DNA from: Lysobacter oculi
GTDB lineage: Bacteria > Pseudomonadota > Gammaproteobacteria > Xanthomonadales > Xanthomonadaceae
Assembly: GCF_003293695.1 (NCBI RefSeq)
Contig: NZ_CP029556.1
Coordinates: 320,001 to 384,000 of the forward strand
Length of the DNA stretch: 64,000 nucleotides
Direction: 5' to 3'
This document shows positions 47,547 to 56,732 of this stretch, in pieces. The notes beneath the pieces are model-generated. The model ran no database searches and was not told the origin of the DNA. It saw only the letters and a program-made list of their open reading frames with translations. The translations under genes and the position numbers were made by a program. The stretch's first letter is position 1; each line of letters begins with the position of its first letter.

Positions 47547-47686
47547 GCGCGATGACAACGCATTAAGTGAAAGCAGTCGTGATGCGTGACGCGCAGGGTT
47601 TCAAGACGAAGCGTTTTCGCCTACATTTCCCGGGGTCGGGGATGCAAACACGCATGCCTGTTTCCTATGCAACGATGGAGCGCGCG

Positions 47687-48199
47687 ATGTCCCAACGCCT
47701 GATGATGCTTCCCCTCCTGCTGGTCGCCGGATGGGCGAATGCACAGTCACCGAATTGCGCAGGCGTGCCGCGCGCGCTGCCTTCGTCACCCGATGTGCTG
47801 CCGGCGGTGTCGCAGGAATTGGCTTCCCCGTATTCCGACCTGGGTGCGCCGACCGGCGTGCTGTCGCGCGCCTACGACCAGGCGGTGTCGGCCGACCAGG
47901 TGCTGCTGCGCATGAAGATCGAAAGCTGCCACAGCTTTGCCAACGCGATCCCGGCGCCGCGTCCGGTGAACCCGAACGACCAGGCGGCCTACAAGCCGCA
48001 GACGCAGTGGGACAACACGCCGTGGCGCTTCGACATGACGCAGAACGGCAGGCGCATGACCGCCGACGAATTCGATGCGTGGATGAAGGCCAAGGGTGTA
48101 CGCGTTGTGCCGGCGCGCCCGGCGCAGTCCGCGTCGGCGCCGACGACCGGTGCTGCACCCCAGCTGCCGCAGGTCACGCCACCGCCGACCAAGCCGTAA
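47687..48199 (+). CDS. Exported proline-rich protein of unknown function
   Basis: 170 aa from ATG 47687, with TGGAG 6 nt upstream. The signal peptide is MSQRLMMLPLLLVAGWANAQ. The mature part has two cysteines (PNCAGVP and IESCHSF), a central region WDNTPWRFDMTQNGRRMTADEFDAWMKAKGVRVV and a Pro/Ala/Thr-rich tail. I recognise no family; probably periplasmic or surface-associated. In-frame starts from 47567 would bury the signal peptide. Confidence 0.7.
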   Translation: MSQRLMMLPLLLVAGWANAQSPNCAGVPRALPSSPDVLPAVSQELASPYSDLGAPTGVLSRAYDQAVSADQVLLRMKIESCHSFANAIPAPRPVNPNDQAAYKPQTQWDNTPWRFDMTQNGRRMTADEFDAWMKAKGVRVVPARPAQSASAPTTGAAPQLPQVTPPPTKP

Positions 48200-48245
48200 G
48201 CCTCGCCTTCGTACATCCGTGAGGAAAGCCGGCGCCCCGCGCAGG

Positions 48246-48950
48246 ATGGGCTTGGCGCGGGTGATGTCGAAGCGTGGGCTGTGCTCGCGCGCGGAAGCCG
48301 AACGGATGATCCGGGCCGGCAGGGTGGGGCTTGGCGGCCGCATCATCACCGATCCCGAAGCGCCGACGCCCGAAGACGAAGGCGGGATTTTCATCGACGG
48401 CCAGCCCGCGGCGTCGCCGGCGCGTCGCTACCTCATGCTCAACAAGCCGCGCGGGCTGCTCACCACCGCGCAGGACGAACGTGCGCGTGACACGGTCTAT
48501 CGCTGCTTCGACGGCCATGACCTAGGCTGGATCGCGCCGGTCGGGCGGCTCGACAAGGCGAGCGAAGGGTTGCTGCTGTTTTCAAACGATCCGCAATGGG
48601 CGGCGTCGATCACCGACCCCGCCACCGGGCCCGCCAAGACCTATCACGTGCAGGTCGCCGGTTTACCCGATACCGACACGCTGCAGCGGATGCGCGAAGG
48701 CGTAGTGGAGGCAGGCGAGCATCTGGCCGTGCGGGCGGTGAGCCTGCTGCGCGCTGGCGAACGCAACGCTTGGCTCGAGATCGCCTTGGACGAAGGACGC
48801 AACCGCCAGATCCGCCGCATTCTGTCGGCGTTGGATTTCGAGGTGCTGCGGCTGGTGCGCGTGGCGATCGGAGGGGTGGTGCTGGGTGATCTCGCCAAGG
48901 GCGCCTGGCGTGAGCTCGATGCCGCGGAGCTCGCGATGCTCAATCGCTGA
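48246..48950 (+). CDS. RsuA/RluB/E/F-family pseudouridine synthase
   Basis: rRNA pseudouridine synthase, 234 aa from ATG 48246, with an N-terminal S4 RNA-binding domain (VMSKRGLCSRAEAERMIRAGRV) and the catalytic Asp103 in VGRLDKASEGLLLFSNDP. EGRNRQIRRILSALDFEVLRLVR is the family end block. The active-site motif with S-E-G is closest to RluE/RluF. GTG 48219 is an alternative start. The exact rRNA target is not determinable. Confidence 0.85.
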   Translation: MGLARVMSKRGLCSRAEAERMIRAGRVGLGGRIITDPEAPTPEDEGGIFIDGQPAASPARRYLMLNKPRGLLTTAQDERARDTVYRCFDGHDLGWIAPVGRLDKASEGLLLFSNDPQWAASITDPATGPAKTYHVQVAGLPDTDTLQRMREGVVEAGEHLAVRAVSLLRAGERNAWLEIALDEGRNRQIRRILSALDFEVLRLVRVAIGGVVLGDLAKGAWRELDAAELAMLNR

Positions 48951-48982
48951 GCCATCGAAGCATCAAGGACAGGGCGGGTCGT

Positions 48983-49008
48983 GATGCGCCCGCCCATGTA
49001 GGCGCATC
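48983..49008. other. Hairpin between convergent genes
   Basis: GATGCGCC (48983-48990) and GGCGCATC (49001-49008) form an 8-bp stem with a 10-nt loop just before the kbl stop codon. There is no T-run on either side. Possible weak bidirectional terminator or mRNA 3'-end stabiliser. Confidence 0.4.
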
Positions 49009-49010
49009 GA

Positions 49011-50201
49011 TTACTGGATGACGCCCAGTTCCTTGCCGATGCGGGTGAACGCGTCGATGCAGCGGTCCAGGTGTTCGCGCGTATGCGCCGCGCTCATCTG
49101 CGTGCGGATGCGCGCCTGGCCCTTGGGCACGACGGGGAAGAAGAAGCCGATGGCGTAGATGCCTTCCTCAAGCAGGCGCGAGGCGAACTTCTGTGCCAGC
49201 GGCGCGTCGTAGAGCATCACCGGGCTGATCGGATGCACGCCGGGCTTGATGTCGAAACCGCGCTTGCCCATTTCCTCGCGGAAGTAGGCGGTGTTTTCGG
49301 CCAGTTGCTCGCGCAGTTCGCCGGCCGAGGAGAGCATCTCGAATGCCTTGATGCCGGCGGCCACCACATGCGGCGGCAGTGAATTGGAGAAGAGGTAGGG
49401 ACGCGAACGCTGGCGCAGCAGTTCGATCACTTCCTTCTTCGCGGTGGTGAAGCCGCCGAGTGCGCCGCCCATCGCCTTGCCGAGCGTGCCGGTGAAGATG
49501 TCGATCCTGTCCATCAGGCCTTTCACCTCGGCGCTGCCGCGGCCGCTGGCGCCGAGGAAGCCGGTGGCATGGCATTCGTCGATGTGGACCAGCGCGCCGT
49601 ACTTGCGCGCGAGCGTGGTGATTTCATCGAGCGGGGCGATGAAGCCATCCATCGAGAACACGCCGTCGGTGGTGATCATGATCGTGCGCGCGCCATCGGC
49701 CTTGGCCTGCTTGAGCTGCGTTTCCAGATCGGCCATGTCGCAGTTGGCGTAGCGGTAGCGCTTGGCCTTGCACAGGCGCACGCCGTCGATGATGGAGGCG
49801 TGGTTGAGCGCGTCGGAGATGATCGCGTCGTTCTCGTCCAGCAGCGGCTCGAACAGACCGCCGTTGGCATCGAAGCAGGCGGCGTAGAGGATGGTGTCCT
49901 CGGTGCCGAAGAAGTCCGCGATGGTCTTCTCCAGCTGCTTGTGCAGGTCCTGCGTGCCGCAGATGAAGCGCACCGACGCCATGCCGAAGCCGTGGCTGTC
50001 CAACGCATCTTTCGCCGCCGCGATGATGTCCGGATGGTCGGCCAGCCCCAGGTAGTTGTTCGCGCAGAAGTTCAGCACGGTGCGGCCGTCTTCCAGCGTG
50101 ATTTCCGCCGACTGCGGGCTGGCGATGATGCGTTCGGACTTGAACAGGCCGGCGTCGCGGATTTCGTCGAGGGTGGTGGCGTAGCGGTCGGTGAGGGACA
50201 T
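49011..50201 (-). CDS. kbl: Glycine C-acetyltransferase (2-amino-3-ketobutyrate CoA ligase)
   Basis: Second enzyme of threonine degradation, converting 2-amino-3-ketobutyrate and CoA to glycine and acetyl-CoA; 396 aa. The PLP lysine is Lys242 in [27 protein letters not shown] binds the cofactor. The start [20 protein letters not shown] at 50201 gives near-identical length to E. coli Kbl. It follows tdh on the minus strand after 160 nt. Confidence 0.96.
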   Translation of the reverse strand: MSLTDRYATTLDEIRDAGLFKSERIIASPQSAEITLEDGRTVLNFCANNYLGLADHPDIIAAAKDALDSHGFGMASVRFICGTQDLHKQLEKTIADFFGTEDTILYAACFDANGGLFEPLLDENDAIISDALNHASIIDGVRLCKAKRYRYANCDMADLETQLKQAKADGARTIMITTDGVFSMDGFIAPLDEITTLARKYGALVHIDECHATGFLGASGRGSAEVKGLMDRIDIFTGTLGKAMGGALGGFTTAKKEVIELLRQRSRPYLFSNSLPPHVVAAGIKAFEMLSSAGELREQLAENTAYFREEMGKRGFDIKPGVHPISPVMLYDAPLAQKFASRLLEEGIYAIGFFFPVVPKGQARIRTQMSAAHTREHLDRCIDAFTRIGKELGVIQ

Positions 50202-50361
50202 GGATTGCGGCCTCTGGTGGTATTTGGCAGTGGTCGGAGCGTGCCGAAGCGCGACCTTACGCGGCATGGATGCCGCGTATGAGCCTACATGGACGTATTC
50301 ACGGCGTGTCGCGCAGCGGCATCTCCGACCATCGCGGGAGAGATTTCGTGACTGGCTGGTT

Positions 50362-51384
50362 TCAATTCCAGCTCAGCACGACCTTGCCGGACTTGCCGGA
50401 TTCCATCAGTTCGAAGCCCTTCTGGAATTCATCGATCGGCAGCTGGTGCGTGAGCGCCTTGCCAAGCGGAAAGCCGGACAGCACCAGCTGCGTCATCTTG
50501 TACCAGGTCTCGTACATCTTGCGGCCGTAGATGCCCTGCAGCGTCAGGCCCTTGAAGATCACCTTGTCCCAGTCGATGCCGGCGCCGTTGGGCATGATGC
50601 CGAGCATCGCGATCTTGCCGCCGTGGTACATGCAGTCGAGCATGTCGCCGAAGGCGCGCGGGTTGCCGCTCATCTCCAGGCCCACGTCGAAACCTTCCAT
50701 GTGCAGGTCGGCCATCACCGACTTGAGCGGCGTGTTGGCGACGTTGACCACGCGCGTCGCGCCCATGTCGGCGGCGAGCTTGAGGCGGTAGTCGTTGACG
50801 TCGGTGACCACCACGTTGCGCGCGCCGATGTGCTTGCAGATGCCGGCGGCGATGATGCCGATCGGGCCCGCGCCGGTGATCAGCACGTCTTCGCCCACCA
50901 CATCGAACTCCAGCGCGCAGTGCGCGGCGTTGCCGTAGGGGTCGAAGAACGCGGCCAGCTCGCCCGGGATCTGGTCGGGGATCGGCCACAGGTTGGTGGC
51001 CGGCATCACGATGTATTCGGCGAAGGCGCCGTCGCGGTTCACCCCGATGCCCACCGTGTTCGGGCACAGGTGCTGCTTGCCGGCCCGGCAGTTGCGACAG
51101 TGCCCGCAGACGATGTGGCCTTCCGCGGACACGCGCTGGCCGACCGAATACCCCGCCACGCCCGGGCCGATCGCGGCGATGCGCCCGACGAACTCGTGGC
51201 CGATCACCAGCCCCGGCTTGATGGTGCGCTGGCTCCACTCGTCCCACAGGTAGATGTGCAGGTCGGTGCCGCAGATCGCGGTCTTCTCCAGCTTGATCAG
51301 CACCTCGTTGGGGCCGGCGACCGGCACCGGCACCTCTTCCATCCAGATGCCTTTCGCGGCCTCGCGCTTCACCAGCGCCTTCAT
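50362..51384 (-). CDS. tdh: L-threonine 3-dehydrogenase
   Basis: NAD-dependent zinc enzyme oxidising threonine to 2-amino-3-ketobutyrate, 340 aa from the ATG at 51384 ([14 protein letters not shown]), the family length. Catalytic zinc ligands include Cys38 in AICGTD and GHEFVG. The structural zinc is held by Cys93, 96, 99 and 107. The Rossmann motif is [11 protein letters not shown]. An in-frame ATG at 51399 would add five residues. Upstream of kbl, forming the classical tdh-kbl pathway. Confidence 0.96.
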   Translation of the reverse strand: MKALVKREAAKGIWMEEVPVPVAGPNEVLIKLEKTAICGTDLHIYLWDEWSQRTIKPGLVIGHEFVGRIAAIGPGVAGYSVGQRVSAEGHIVCGHCRNCRAGKQHLCPNTVGIGVNRDGAFAEYIVMPATNLWPIPDQIPGELAAFFDPYGNAAHCALEFDVVGEDVLITGAGPIGIIAAGICKHIGARNVVVTDVNDYRLKLAADMGATRVVNVANTPLKSVMADLHMEGFDVGLEMSGNPRAFGDMLDCMYHGGKIAMLGIMPNGAGIDWDKVIFKGLTLQGIYGRKMYETWYKMTQLVLSGFPLGKALTHQLPIDEFQKGFELMESGKSGKVVLSWN

Positions 51385-51428
51385 CGTCTGCTGCGTCATT
51401 GGGGGTCCGTTGTGCGGTGCAATAGCGC

Positions 51429-51434
51429 ATTTTA
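51429..51434 (-). promoter_or_regulatory. -10-like element (TAAAAT) for tdh
   Basis: The minus strand reads TAAAAT 44 nt before the tdh ATG. No convincing -35. A GATAAT on the + strand at 51483-51488 could serve the divergent peptidase gene, so 51400-51518 is probably a divergent promoter region. Confidence 0.3.
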
Positions 51435-51518
51435 CCGCCTCAGCCGTGACCGCCTGCACATGCCCGACCGGCCGCGGCATCGATAATGGACCTTCGACCA
51501 GACGACAGGATGGGTGGA

Positions 51519-53714
51519 ATGCGCAGGACGATGTGGGCGATGGCGGCAGGTGCCGCGCTGGTGGGCGGCGTAGGTGCGAACGGCAAGGCGCGCGCGGACG
51601 AGGGCATGTGGCTGCCGATGCAGCTGCCTGACATCGCCGCGAAGATGAAGGCCGCCGGCTACCGTGGCGAAGTCGCGAAGCTGGCCGATGTCACCCGTCC
51701 GCCGCTGGCCGCGGTGGTGAAGGTGGGCGGCGCGACCGGCGCCTTCGTGTCCGGCCAGGGGCTCATCGTCACCAACCACCATGTCGCCTTCGGGGTGATC
51801 CAGTACAACAGCTCGAAGGAACACGACCTCATCGGCAACGGCTTCGTCGCACCCGACATGGCGGGTGAACTACCGGCCAACCCGGACTTCCGCGTGCTGG
51901 TGACGACCGGCTTCGACCGCATCACCGACCGCATCCTCAAGGACGCGCGCGGCAAGACCGGGCGCGCCTACTACGACGCCGTGGAAGCCGCCAGCAAGGC
52001 CGAGGTCAAGGCCTGCGAGGCCGATGCCGGCTATCGCTGCAGCGTGGTCAACATGTACTACGGCACCGATTTCTACCGGGTCAAGCAGCTGGAGCTGAAG
52101 GACATCCGCCTTGTCTATGCGCCGCCGCGCGACATCGGCAACTACGGAGACGAGATCGACAACTTCATGTGGCCGCGCCACACCGGCGACTTCACCTTCC
52201 TGCGCGCCTATGTCGGCAAGGACGGCAAGCCGGCGGTCTACAGTCCGGACAACGTGCCGTACGCGCCGCCCGCGCACCTGCAGGTCAGCACGGCGGCGGT
52301 GAAGGATGGTGACTACGCGATGCTCGCCGGCTATCCGGGCACCACCTACCGCCATCGCAGTGCCGCGGAATTCGCCAACCAGATCGACTGGCAGCTGCCT
52401 TCGCGCGTGGCGCTGTACGACAGCCTGTTGAAGGACATCGCCGCCAGCGCGCCCGAAGGCAGCGATGCCGCGGTGAAATACGCCTCGCAGGTGCAGTCGT
52501 TCAAGAACACGTTGAAGCGTGCGCAGGGCGAACTGGAAGGCCTGAAGCGTAGCGACGCCGTGCGCGTGCGCAACGCCGACGAAGCCGCGATGCTGGCCTG
52601 GCTCGGCAAGCAGCCTGATGCGAAGGCGACCCGCAGCGACATCGACCGCATGCAGCAGCTGTTGGCGCAGGGGCAGGCCACGCGCGAGCGCGACCAGCTG
52701 TTTTCGGCGATGCGCAGCACCACGCAATTGCTCAATTCGGCGGTGACGCTGCAGCGCCTCGTCATCGAGCGCGGCAAGCCGGATGCGGAACGCGAGTCCG
52801 GCTACCAGCAGCGCGACGAAGCGCTGATCGAAGGCCGCCTCAAGCAGGTGCAGCGCCGTTATGCGCCGGAAGTGGAGAAGGCGCTGCTCGCCGACCTGTT
52901 GAAGCGCTATTACGCGCTGCCGAAGAACCAGCGCATCGCCGAGGTGGATGCGGTGTTCGGTGGGGATGCGGCGGCGGCCACCAAAGCACTCGATGCGATG
53001 TATGCCGGCACCAAGCTGGGCGACGAAGCCGAACGTCTGGCCCTGATGCGCAGCAGTGGTGATATCGCCGCCGACGCCGCCAACCTGGCCCAGTCCGCCG
53101 ACACCGACCCGCTGCTCAAGGCGGCGGCCACGTTGATGCCGGCGATCCTGCGCATCGAGGATGAGGGCAAGGCACGCGACGGCGAACTGCTGCGCCTGCG
53201 CCCGGCTTACATGCGTGCGCTGATCGGTTATCGCGAATCGCAGGGCAAGGCGGTGTATCCGGATGCCAACTCCACGTTGCGGGTGAGCTTCGGGCGCGTG
53301 CAGTCGCTGGCCCCGCGCGATGCGGTGGAGTACACGCCGGTCACCACCGTCGCCGGTATCCTGCAGAAGCACACCGGCGTGGATCCGTTCAATGCGCCGA
53401 AAGCGCTGCGTGCGGCGATCGCGAAAGGCGACTTCGGCAACACCGCCGACCCGGTGCTGAAGACGCAGACGGTCGACTTCCTCACCAACCTCGACACCAC
53501 CGGCGGCAATTCCGGTTCGCCGGTGATGGATGCGGAAGGCAAGCTGATCGGCATCAACTTCGACAGCAACTGGGAGTCGGTGAGCGCCAGCTGGATGTTC
53601 GACCCGCGCTACAAGCGTGCGGTGCACGTGGATGCGCGCTACATGCGCTGGCTGATGGACAAGGTCTATCCGGCGCACTGGTTGCTCGATGAAATGAAGC
53701 TGCCGCGCCGCTGA
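51519..53714 (+). CDS. S46 dipeptidyl-peptidase, DPP11-like (Ser at S1 position)
   Basis: Periplasmic exopeptidase releasing dipeptides from peptides, 731 aa. The signal peptide ends near [10 protein letters not shown]. The trypsin-like catalytic residues are in TNHHVAFG (His87/88), RHTGDF (Asp224) and TGGNSGSPV (Ser665). Eighteen residues after Ser665 is Ser683 (FDSNW). In S46 enzymes Gly at this place marks DPP7 (hydrophobic P1) and Arg or Ser marks DPP11 (acidic P1), so this copy is predicted to prefer Asp/Glu. The start ATG 51519 is chosen so the signal peptide begins MRRTMW; 51486 and 51510 are in frame. Confidence 0.88.
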   Translation: MRRTMWAMAAGAALVGGVGANGKARADEGMWLPMQLPDIAAKMKAAGYRGEVAKLADVTRPPLAAVVKVGGATGAFVSGQGLIVTNHHVAFGVIQYNSSKEHDLIGNGFVAPDMAGELPANPDFRVLVTTGFDRITDRILKDARGKTGRAYYDAVEAASKAEVKACEADAGYRCSVVNMYYGTDFYRVKQLELKDIRLVYAPPRDIGNYGDEIDNFMWPRHTGDFTFLRAYVGKDGKPAVYSPDNVPYAPPAHLQVSTAAVKDGDYAMLAGYPGTTYRHRSAAEFANQIDWQLPSRVALYDSLLKDIAASAPEGSDAAVKYASQVQSFKNTLKRAQGELEGLKRSDAVRVRNADEAAMLAWLGKQPDAKATRSDIDRMQQLLAQGQATRERDQLFSAMRSTTQLLNSAVTLQRLVIERGKPDAERESGYQQRDEALIEGRLKQVQRRYAPEVEKALLADLLKRYYALPKNQRIAEVDAVFGGDAAAATKALDAMYAGTKLGDEAERLALMRSSGDIAADAANLAQSADTDPLLKAAATLMPAILRIEDEGKARDGELLRLRPAYMRALIGYRESQGKAVYPDANSTLRVSFGRVQSLAPRDAVEYTPVTTVAGILQKHTGVDPFNAPKALRAAIAKGDFGNTADPVLKTQTVDFLTNLDTTGGNSGSPVMDAEGKLIGINFDSNWESVSASWMFDPRYKRAVHVDARYMRWLMDKVYPAHWLLDEMKLPRR

Positions 53715-53810
53715 GCGCGTGCCGCCGGACGCGCGAGCCATGACCTTTGTCACACGGGTCGTGGCGGATGCGCGGGCTAGACTCGACAGGTTCAATACAA
53801 GGGAAACACG

Positions 53811-55976
53811 ATGCGAATGAAGATGCTGGCCACGGCGATCGCCGTGGCATCGATGGGAATGGCGACGTCGGCGCAGGCCGGCGAGGGCATGTGGGTGCCG
53901 CAGCAGCTGCCGGAGATTTCCAAATCGCTGAAGAAGGCCGGGCTGAAGCTCGACCCGAAACAGCTGGCCAACCTCACCGGCGACCCGCTGGGCGCGGTGG
54001 TGTCGCTGGGTGGCTGCACGGCCAGCTTCGTGTCGCCGCATGGCCTGGTGGTGACCAATCACCACTGCGCGTACGGCGCGATCCAGCTCAATTCCACGCC
54101 GGAGCGCAACCTCATCGCCGATGGCTTCAATGCCGCGCAGCCGGGTGACGAACTCTCCGCCGGCCCCAACGCGCGCATCTACGTGCTCGATGAAATCACC
54201 GACGTCACCGCGCAGGTCAAGCAGGCCATCGCCGCTGCCGCATCGCCCATCGACCGCACCAAGGCGGTGGAAGCCCTCGAAAAGCAGCTGATTTCGCAGT
54301 GCGAGGCCGGTGGTGGCTATCGCTGCCGCCTGTACAGCTTTTTCGGTGGCAACACCTATCGCCTGTTCAAGAACATCGAGATCAAGGACGTGCGCCTGGT
54401 CTATGCGCCGCCTTCGTCCATCGGCAATTACGGCGGCGAGATCGACAACTGGATGTGGCCGCGCCACACCGGCGACTTCTCGTTCTACCGCGCCTATGTC
54501 GGCAAGGACGGCAAGCCCGCCGCCTTCAGTCAGGACAACGTGCCGTTCCAGCCGAAGCACTGGCTGAAGATCGCCGACAAGCCGTTGGGCGTGGGCGACT
54601 TCGTGATGGTGGCGGGCTACCCCGGCAGCACCAGCCGTTACGCGCTGGCCGACGAGTTCGACAACACCTCGAACTGGGCCTACCCGACGATCGCCGCGCA
54701 CTACAAGAAGCTGGTGGCGATGGTCGATGCGGCAGGCGCGAAGAACAAGGACATCGAGGTCAAGTACGCCAGCACCGTGCGTGGCTGGGAAAACGTGCTG
54801 AAGAACTACGACGGCCAGCTGGAAGGTTTCAAGCGCATCGGTGCCGCCGAGACCAAGAACCGCGAGGAAGCGGCGGTGCTGGAATGGCTGCGCAAGCAGG
54901 GCAGCAAGGGCGAGGCCGCGCTGGCCGCGCACGACCAGCTGCTCAAGCTCAACGCGCAGGCCCGCGCCACCCGCGAGCGTGATCTGGTGATGCGCCAGAC
55001 CGGCGGTGCGCTGGGCGGGACGGCGACCACGCTCTACCGCACGGCCATCGAGCGCGCCAAGCCCGATGCGCAGCGCGAATCCGGTTACCAGCAGCGTGAC
55101 TACGCCGGCATCGAAGGTGGTCTGAAGCAGATGGAGCGCCGCTATGAGGCGTCGATGGATCGCCAGCTGCAGCGTTACTGGCTGATGGAATACCTGAAGC
55201 TGCCGGCCGCGCAGCGCGTCGCCGCCATCGACAGCTGGCTCGGTGGCAACGACGCCGCGGCGGTGGATCGCGCGCTCGACCGCATGGGCAAGAGCGAGCT
55301 GAAGAACGCCGATGCACGCCTGAAGTGGTTCGCCGCCGACAAGGCCGCGTTCGAGAAGAGCAAGGACCCGGCGATCCAGTACGCGGTCGCGGTGATGCCG
55401 ACCCTCATGAAGCTGGAGGAAGAGGGCAAGACCCGGTCCGGCGAAGTGCTGGTTGCGCGCCCGGCCTATCTGCAGGCGGTGATGGACTACCGCAAGTCGA
55501 AGGGGGAGGCGGTGTATCCGGATGCCAATTCCTCGCTGCGCATCACCTTCGGCAACGTGACCGGCTACACCAAGCTCGACGGCAGCAAGCAGGTGCCGTT
55601 CACGCGCCTGGAGGAAGTCGCGGCCAAGGCCACCGGCCAGGAGCCCTTCGCCGCGCCGCAGGCCCTGCTGGATGCGATCAAGGCCAAGCGTTACGGCGGG
55701 CTGGAAGACAGGCGCCTCGGCACGGTGCCGGTGAACTTCCTTTCCGACCTCGACATCACCGGCGGCAACTCCGGTTCGCCGGTGCTCGATGGCCACGGCA
55801 AGCTGGTCGGCCTGGCCTTCGATGGCAACTGGGAGTCGGTCAGCTCCAACTGGGTGTTCGATCCGAAGATGACCCGCATGATCTCGCTGGACGAGCGCTA
55901 CATGCGCTGGATCATGCAGGAGGTCTACCCGGCGCCGCAGCTGCTGCAGGAAATGGGCGTGCCGGCCAAGCGCTGA
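53811..55976 (+). CDS. S46 dipeptidyl-peptidase, DPP7-like (Gly at S1 position)
   Basis: Second S46 exopeptidase, 721 aa, 96 nt after the first. The signal peptide is MRMKMLATAIAVASMGMATSAQA. Catalytic residues are in TNHHCAYG (His84/85), RHTGDF (Asp222) and TGGNSGSPV (Ser654). The S1 residue is Gly672 (FDGNW), predicting large hydrophobic P1 residues, as in DPP7 and Pseudoxanthomonas DAP BII, whose length and triad numbers are nearly the same. It appears to be a tandem duplicate of the previous gene that diverged in specificity. Ends at an intrinsic terminator. Confidence 0.9.
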   Translation: MRMKMLATAIAVASMGMATSAQAGEGMWVPQQLPEISKSLKKAGLKLDPKQLANLTGDPLGAVVSLGGCTASFVSPHGLVVTNHHCAYGAIQLNSTPERNLIADGFNAAQPGDELSAGPNARIYVLDEITDVTAQVKQAIAAAASPIDRTKAVEALEKQLISQCEAGGGYRCRLYSFFGGNTYRLFKNIEIKDVRLVYAPPSSIGNYGGEIDNWMWPRHTGDFSFYRAYVGKDGKPAAFSQDNVPFQPKHWLKIADKPLGVGDFVMVAGYPGSTSRYALADEFDNTSNWAYPTIAAHYKKLVAMVDAAGAKNKDIEVKYASTVRGWENVLKNYDGQLEGFKRIGAAETKNREEAAVLEWLRKQGSKGEAALAAHDQLLKLNAQARATRERDLVMRQTGGALGGTATTLYRTAIERAKPDAQRESGYQQRDYAGIEGGLKQMERRYEASMDRQLQRYWLMEYLKLPAAQRVAAIDSWLGGNDAAAVDRALDRMGKSELKNADARLKWFAADKAAFEKSKDPAIQYAVAVMPTLMKLEEEGKTRSGEVLVARPAYLQAVMDYRKSKGEAVYPDANSSLRITFGNVTGYTKLDGSKQVPFTRLEEVAAKATGQEPFAAPQALLDAIKAKRYGGLEDRRLGTVPVNFLSDLDITGGNSGSPVLDGHGKLVGLAFDGNWESVSSNWVFDPKMTRMISLDERYMRWIMQEVYPAPQLLQEMGVPAKR

Positions 55977-55997
55977 TCCGCGCCACGCGTGTCGAGG

Positions 55998-56029
55998 AAG
56001 AGGCCGGCCCGTCCGGCCTCTTTCCTTTT
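55998..56029 (+). terminator. Intrinsic terminator after S46 pair
   Basis: AAGAGGCCGG (55998-56007) pairs with CCGGCCTCTT (56013-56022) around CCCGT, and the tail is TTTCCTTTT. Good rho-independent terminator. Confidence 0.82.
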
Positions 56030-56087
56030 GAAGGCCACGCGATGCGGGTGCTACGCTGCGCGCCCACCCGCAGAACCCCGCCGAACG

Positions 56088-56732
56088 ATGCGCATCCTGC
56101 TTGCCCGCCATGGTGAAACACCCTGGAACGCCGAAGGCCGCTACCAGGGGCAGGCGGACATTCCGCTCTCGCCGGTGGGTGAAGCGCAGGCGCGTGCGCT
56201 GGGCGAACGCTTGCGCGAGGTGCGGATCGATCGCGCCGTGGCATCGCCGCTGGCTCGCGCGCGACGCACCGGCGAGCTGGCCTTGGGCGAAGCGCGTGCG
56301 CCGATGCTCGCGCTGGATGCCGGTCTGGCCGAGATCGCCCACGGCGAGTGGGAAGGCCTGCTGGCCAGCGAGATCCACGCCCGCGATGGCGAACGCATGC
56401 AGGCCTGGCGCGATGCGCCGCATACCGTGCTGATGCCGGGCGGCGAATCGCTGCAGCAGGTGCTGGACCGCGCATGGCCGGCGTTCGCGCGTGCCTGCGA
56501 GGGCTTGGGCGATGACGCCACGGTGCTGGTGGTCGCCCACGACGCGGTCAACCGTGCGCTGCTCTGTCGCGTGCTGGGAATGACGCTGGCGAATTTCTGG
56601 CGCTTCCGGCAGGCACCGACCACGCTCAACCTGCTGGAAGGTGTCGATGCCGACCACCTCGACGTGGTCCGCCTCAACGACTGCGCGCATCACACCGCGC
56701 TGTTCGGCGAAGCGGTGCACCGGGCGCTGTGA
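56088..56732 (+). CDS. Histidine phosphatase (phosphoglycerate mutase-like)
   Basis: 214-aa histidine acid phosphatase superfamily protein. The catalytic RHG triad is in LLARHGETPWNAEGRYQGQ, with the second histidine in LVVAHDAVNRALL. The acid residue region is IAHGEWEG. ATG 56088 gives MRILLARHG, the normal start for this family. It overlaps folC by one base, so both are translated together. Possible roles are in cobalamin or folate phosphate removal; unproven. Confidence 0.85.
   Translation: MRILLARHGETPWNAEGRYQGQADIPLSPVGEAQARALGERLREVRIDRAVASPLARARRTGELALGEARAPMLALDAGLAEIAHGEWEGLLASEIHARDGERMQAWRDAPHTVLMPGGESLQQVLDRAWPAFARACEGLGDDATVLVVAHDAVNRALLCRVLGMTLANFWRFRQAPTTLNLLEGVDADHLDVVRLNDCAHHTALFGEAVHRAL

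Noticed and set aside
50259..50278. Palindrome ACGCGGC/GCCGCGT between tdh and kbl as a terminator
   Set aside because: A 7-bp stem with no T-run in either direction; stopping here would separate the tdh-kbl pair.
53747..53783. TTGTCA and TAGACT as a promoter for the second S46 peptidase
   Set aside because: The spacer is 25 nt, too long for a sigma-70 promoter. Some promoter may exist here but I cannot define it.
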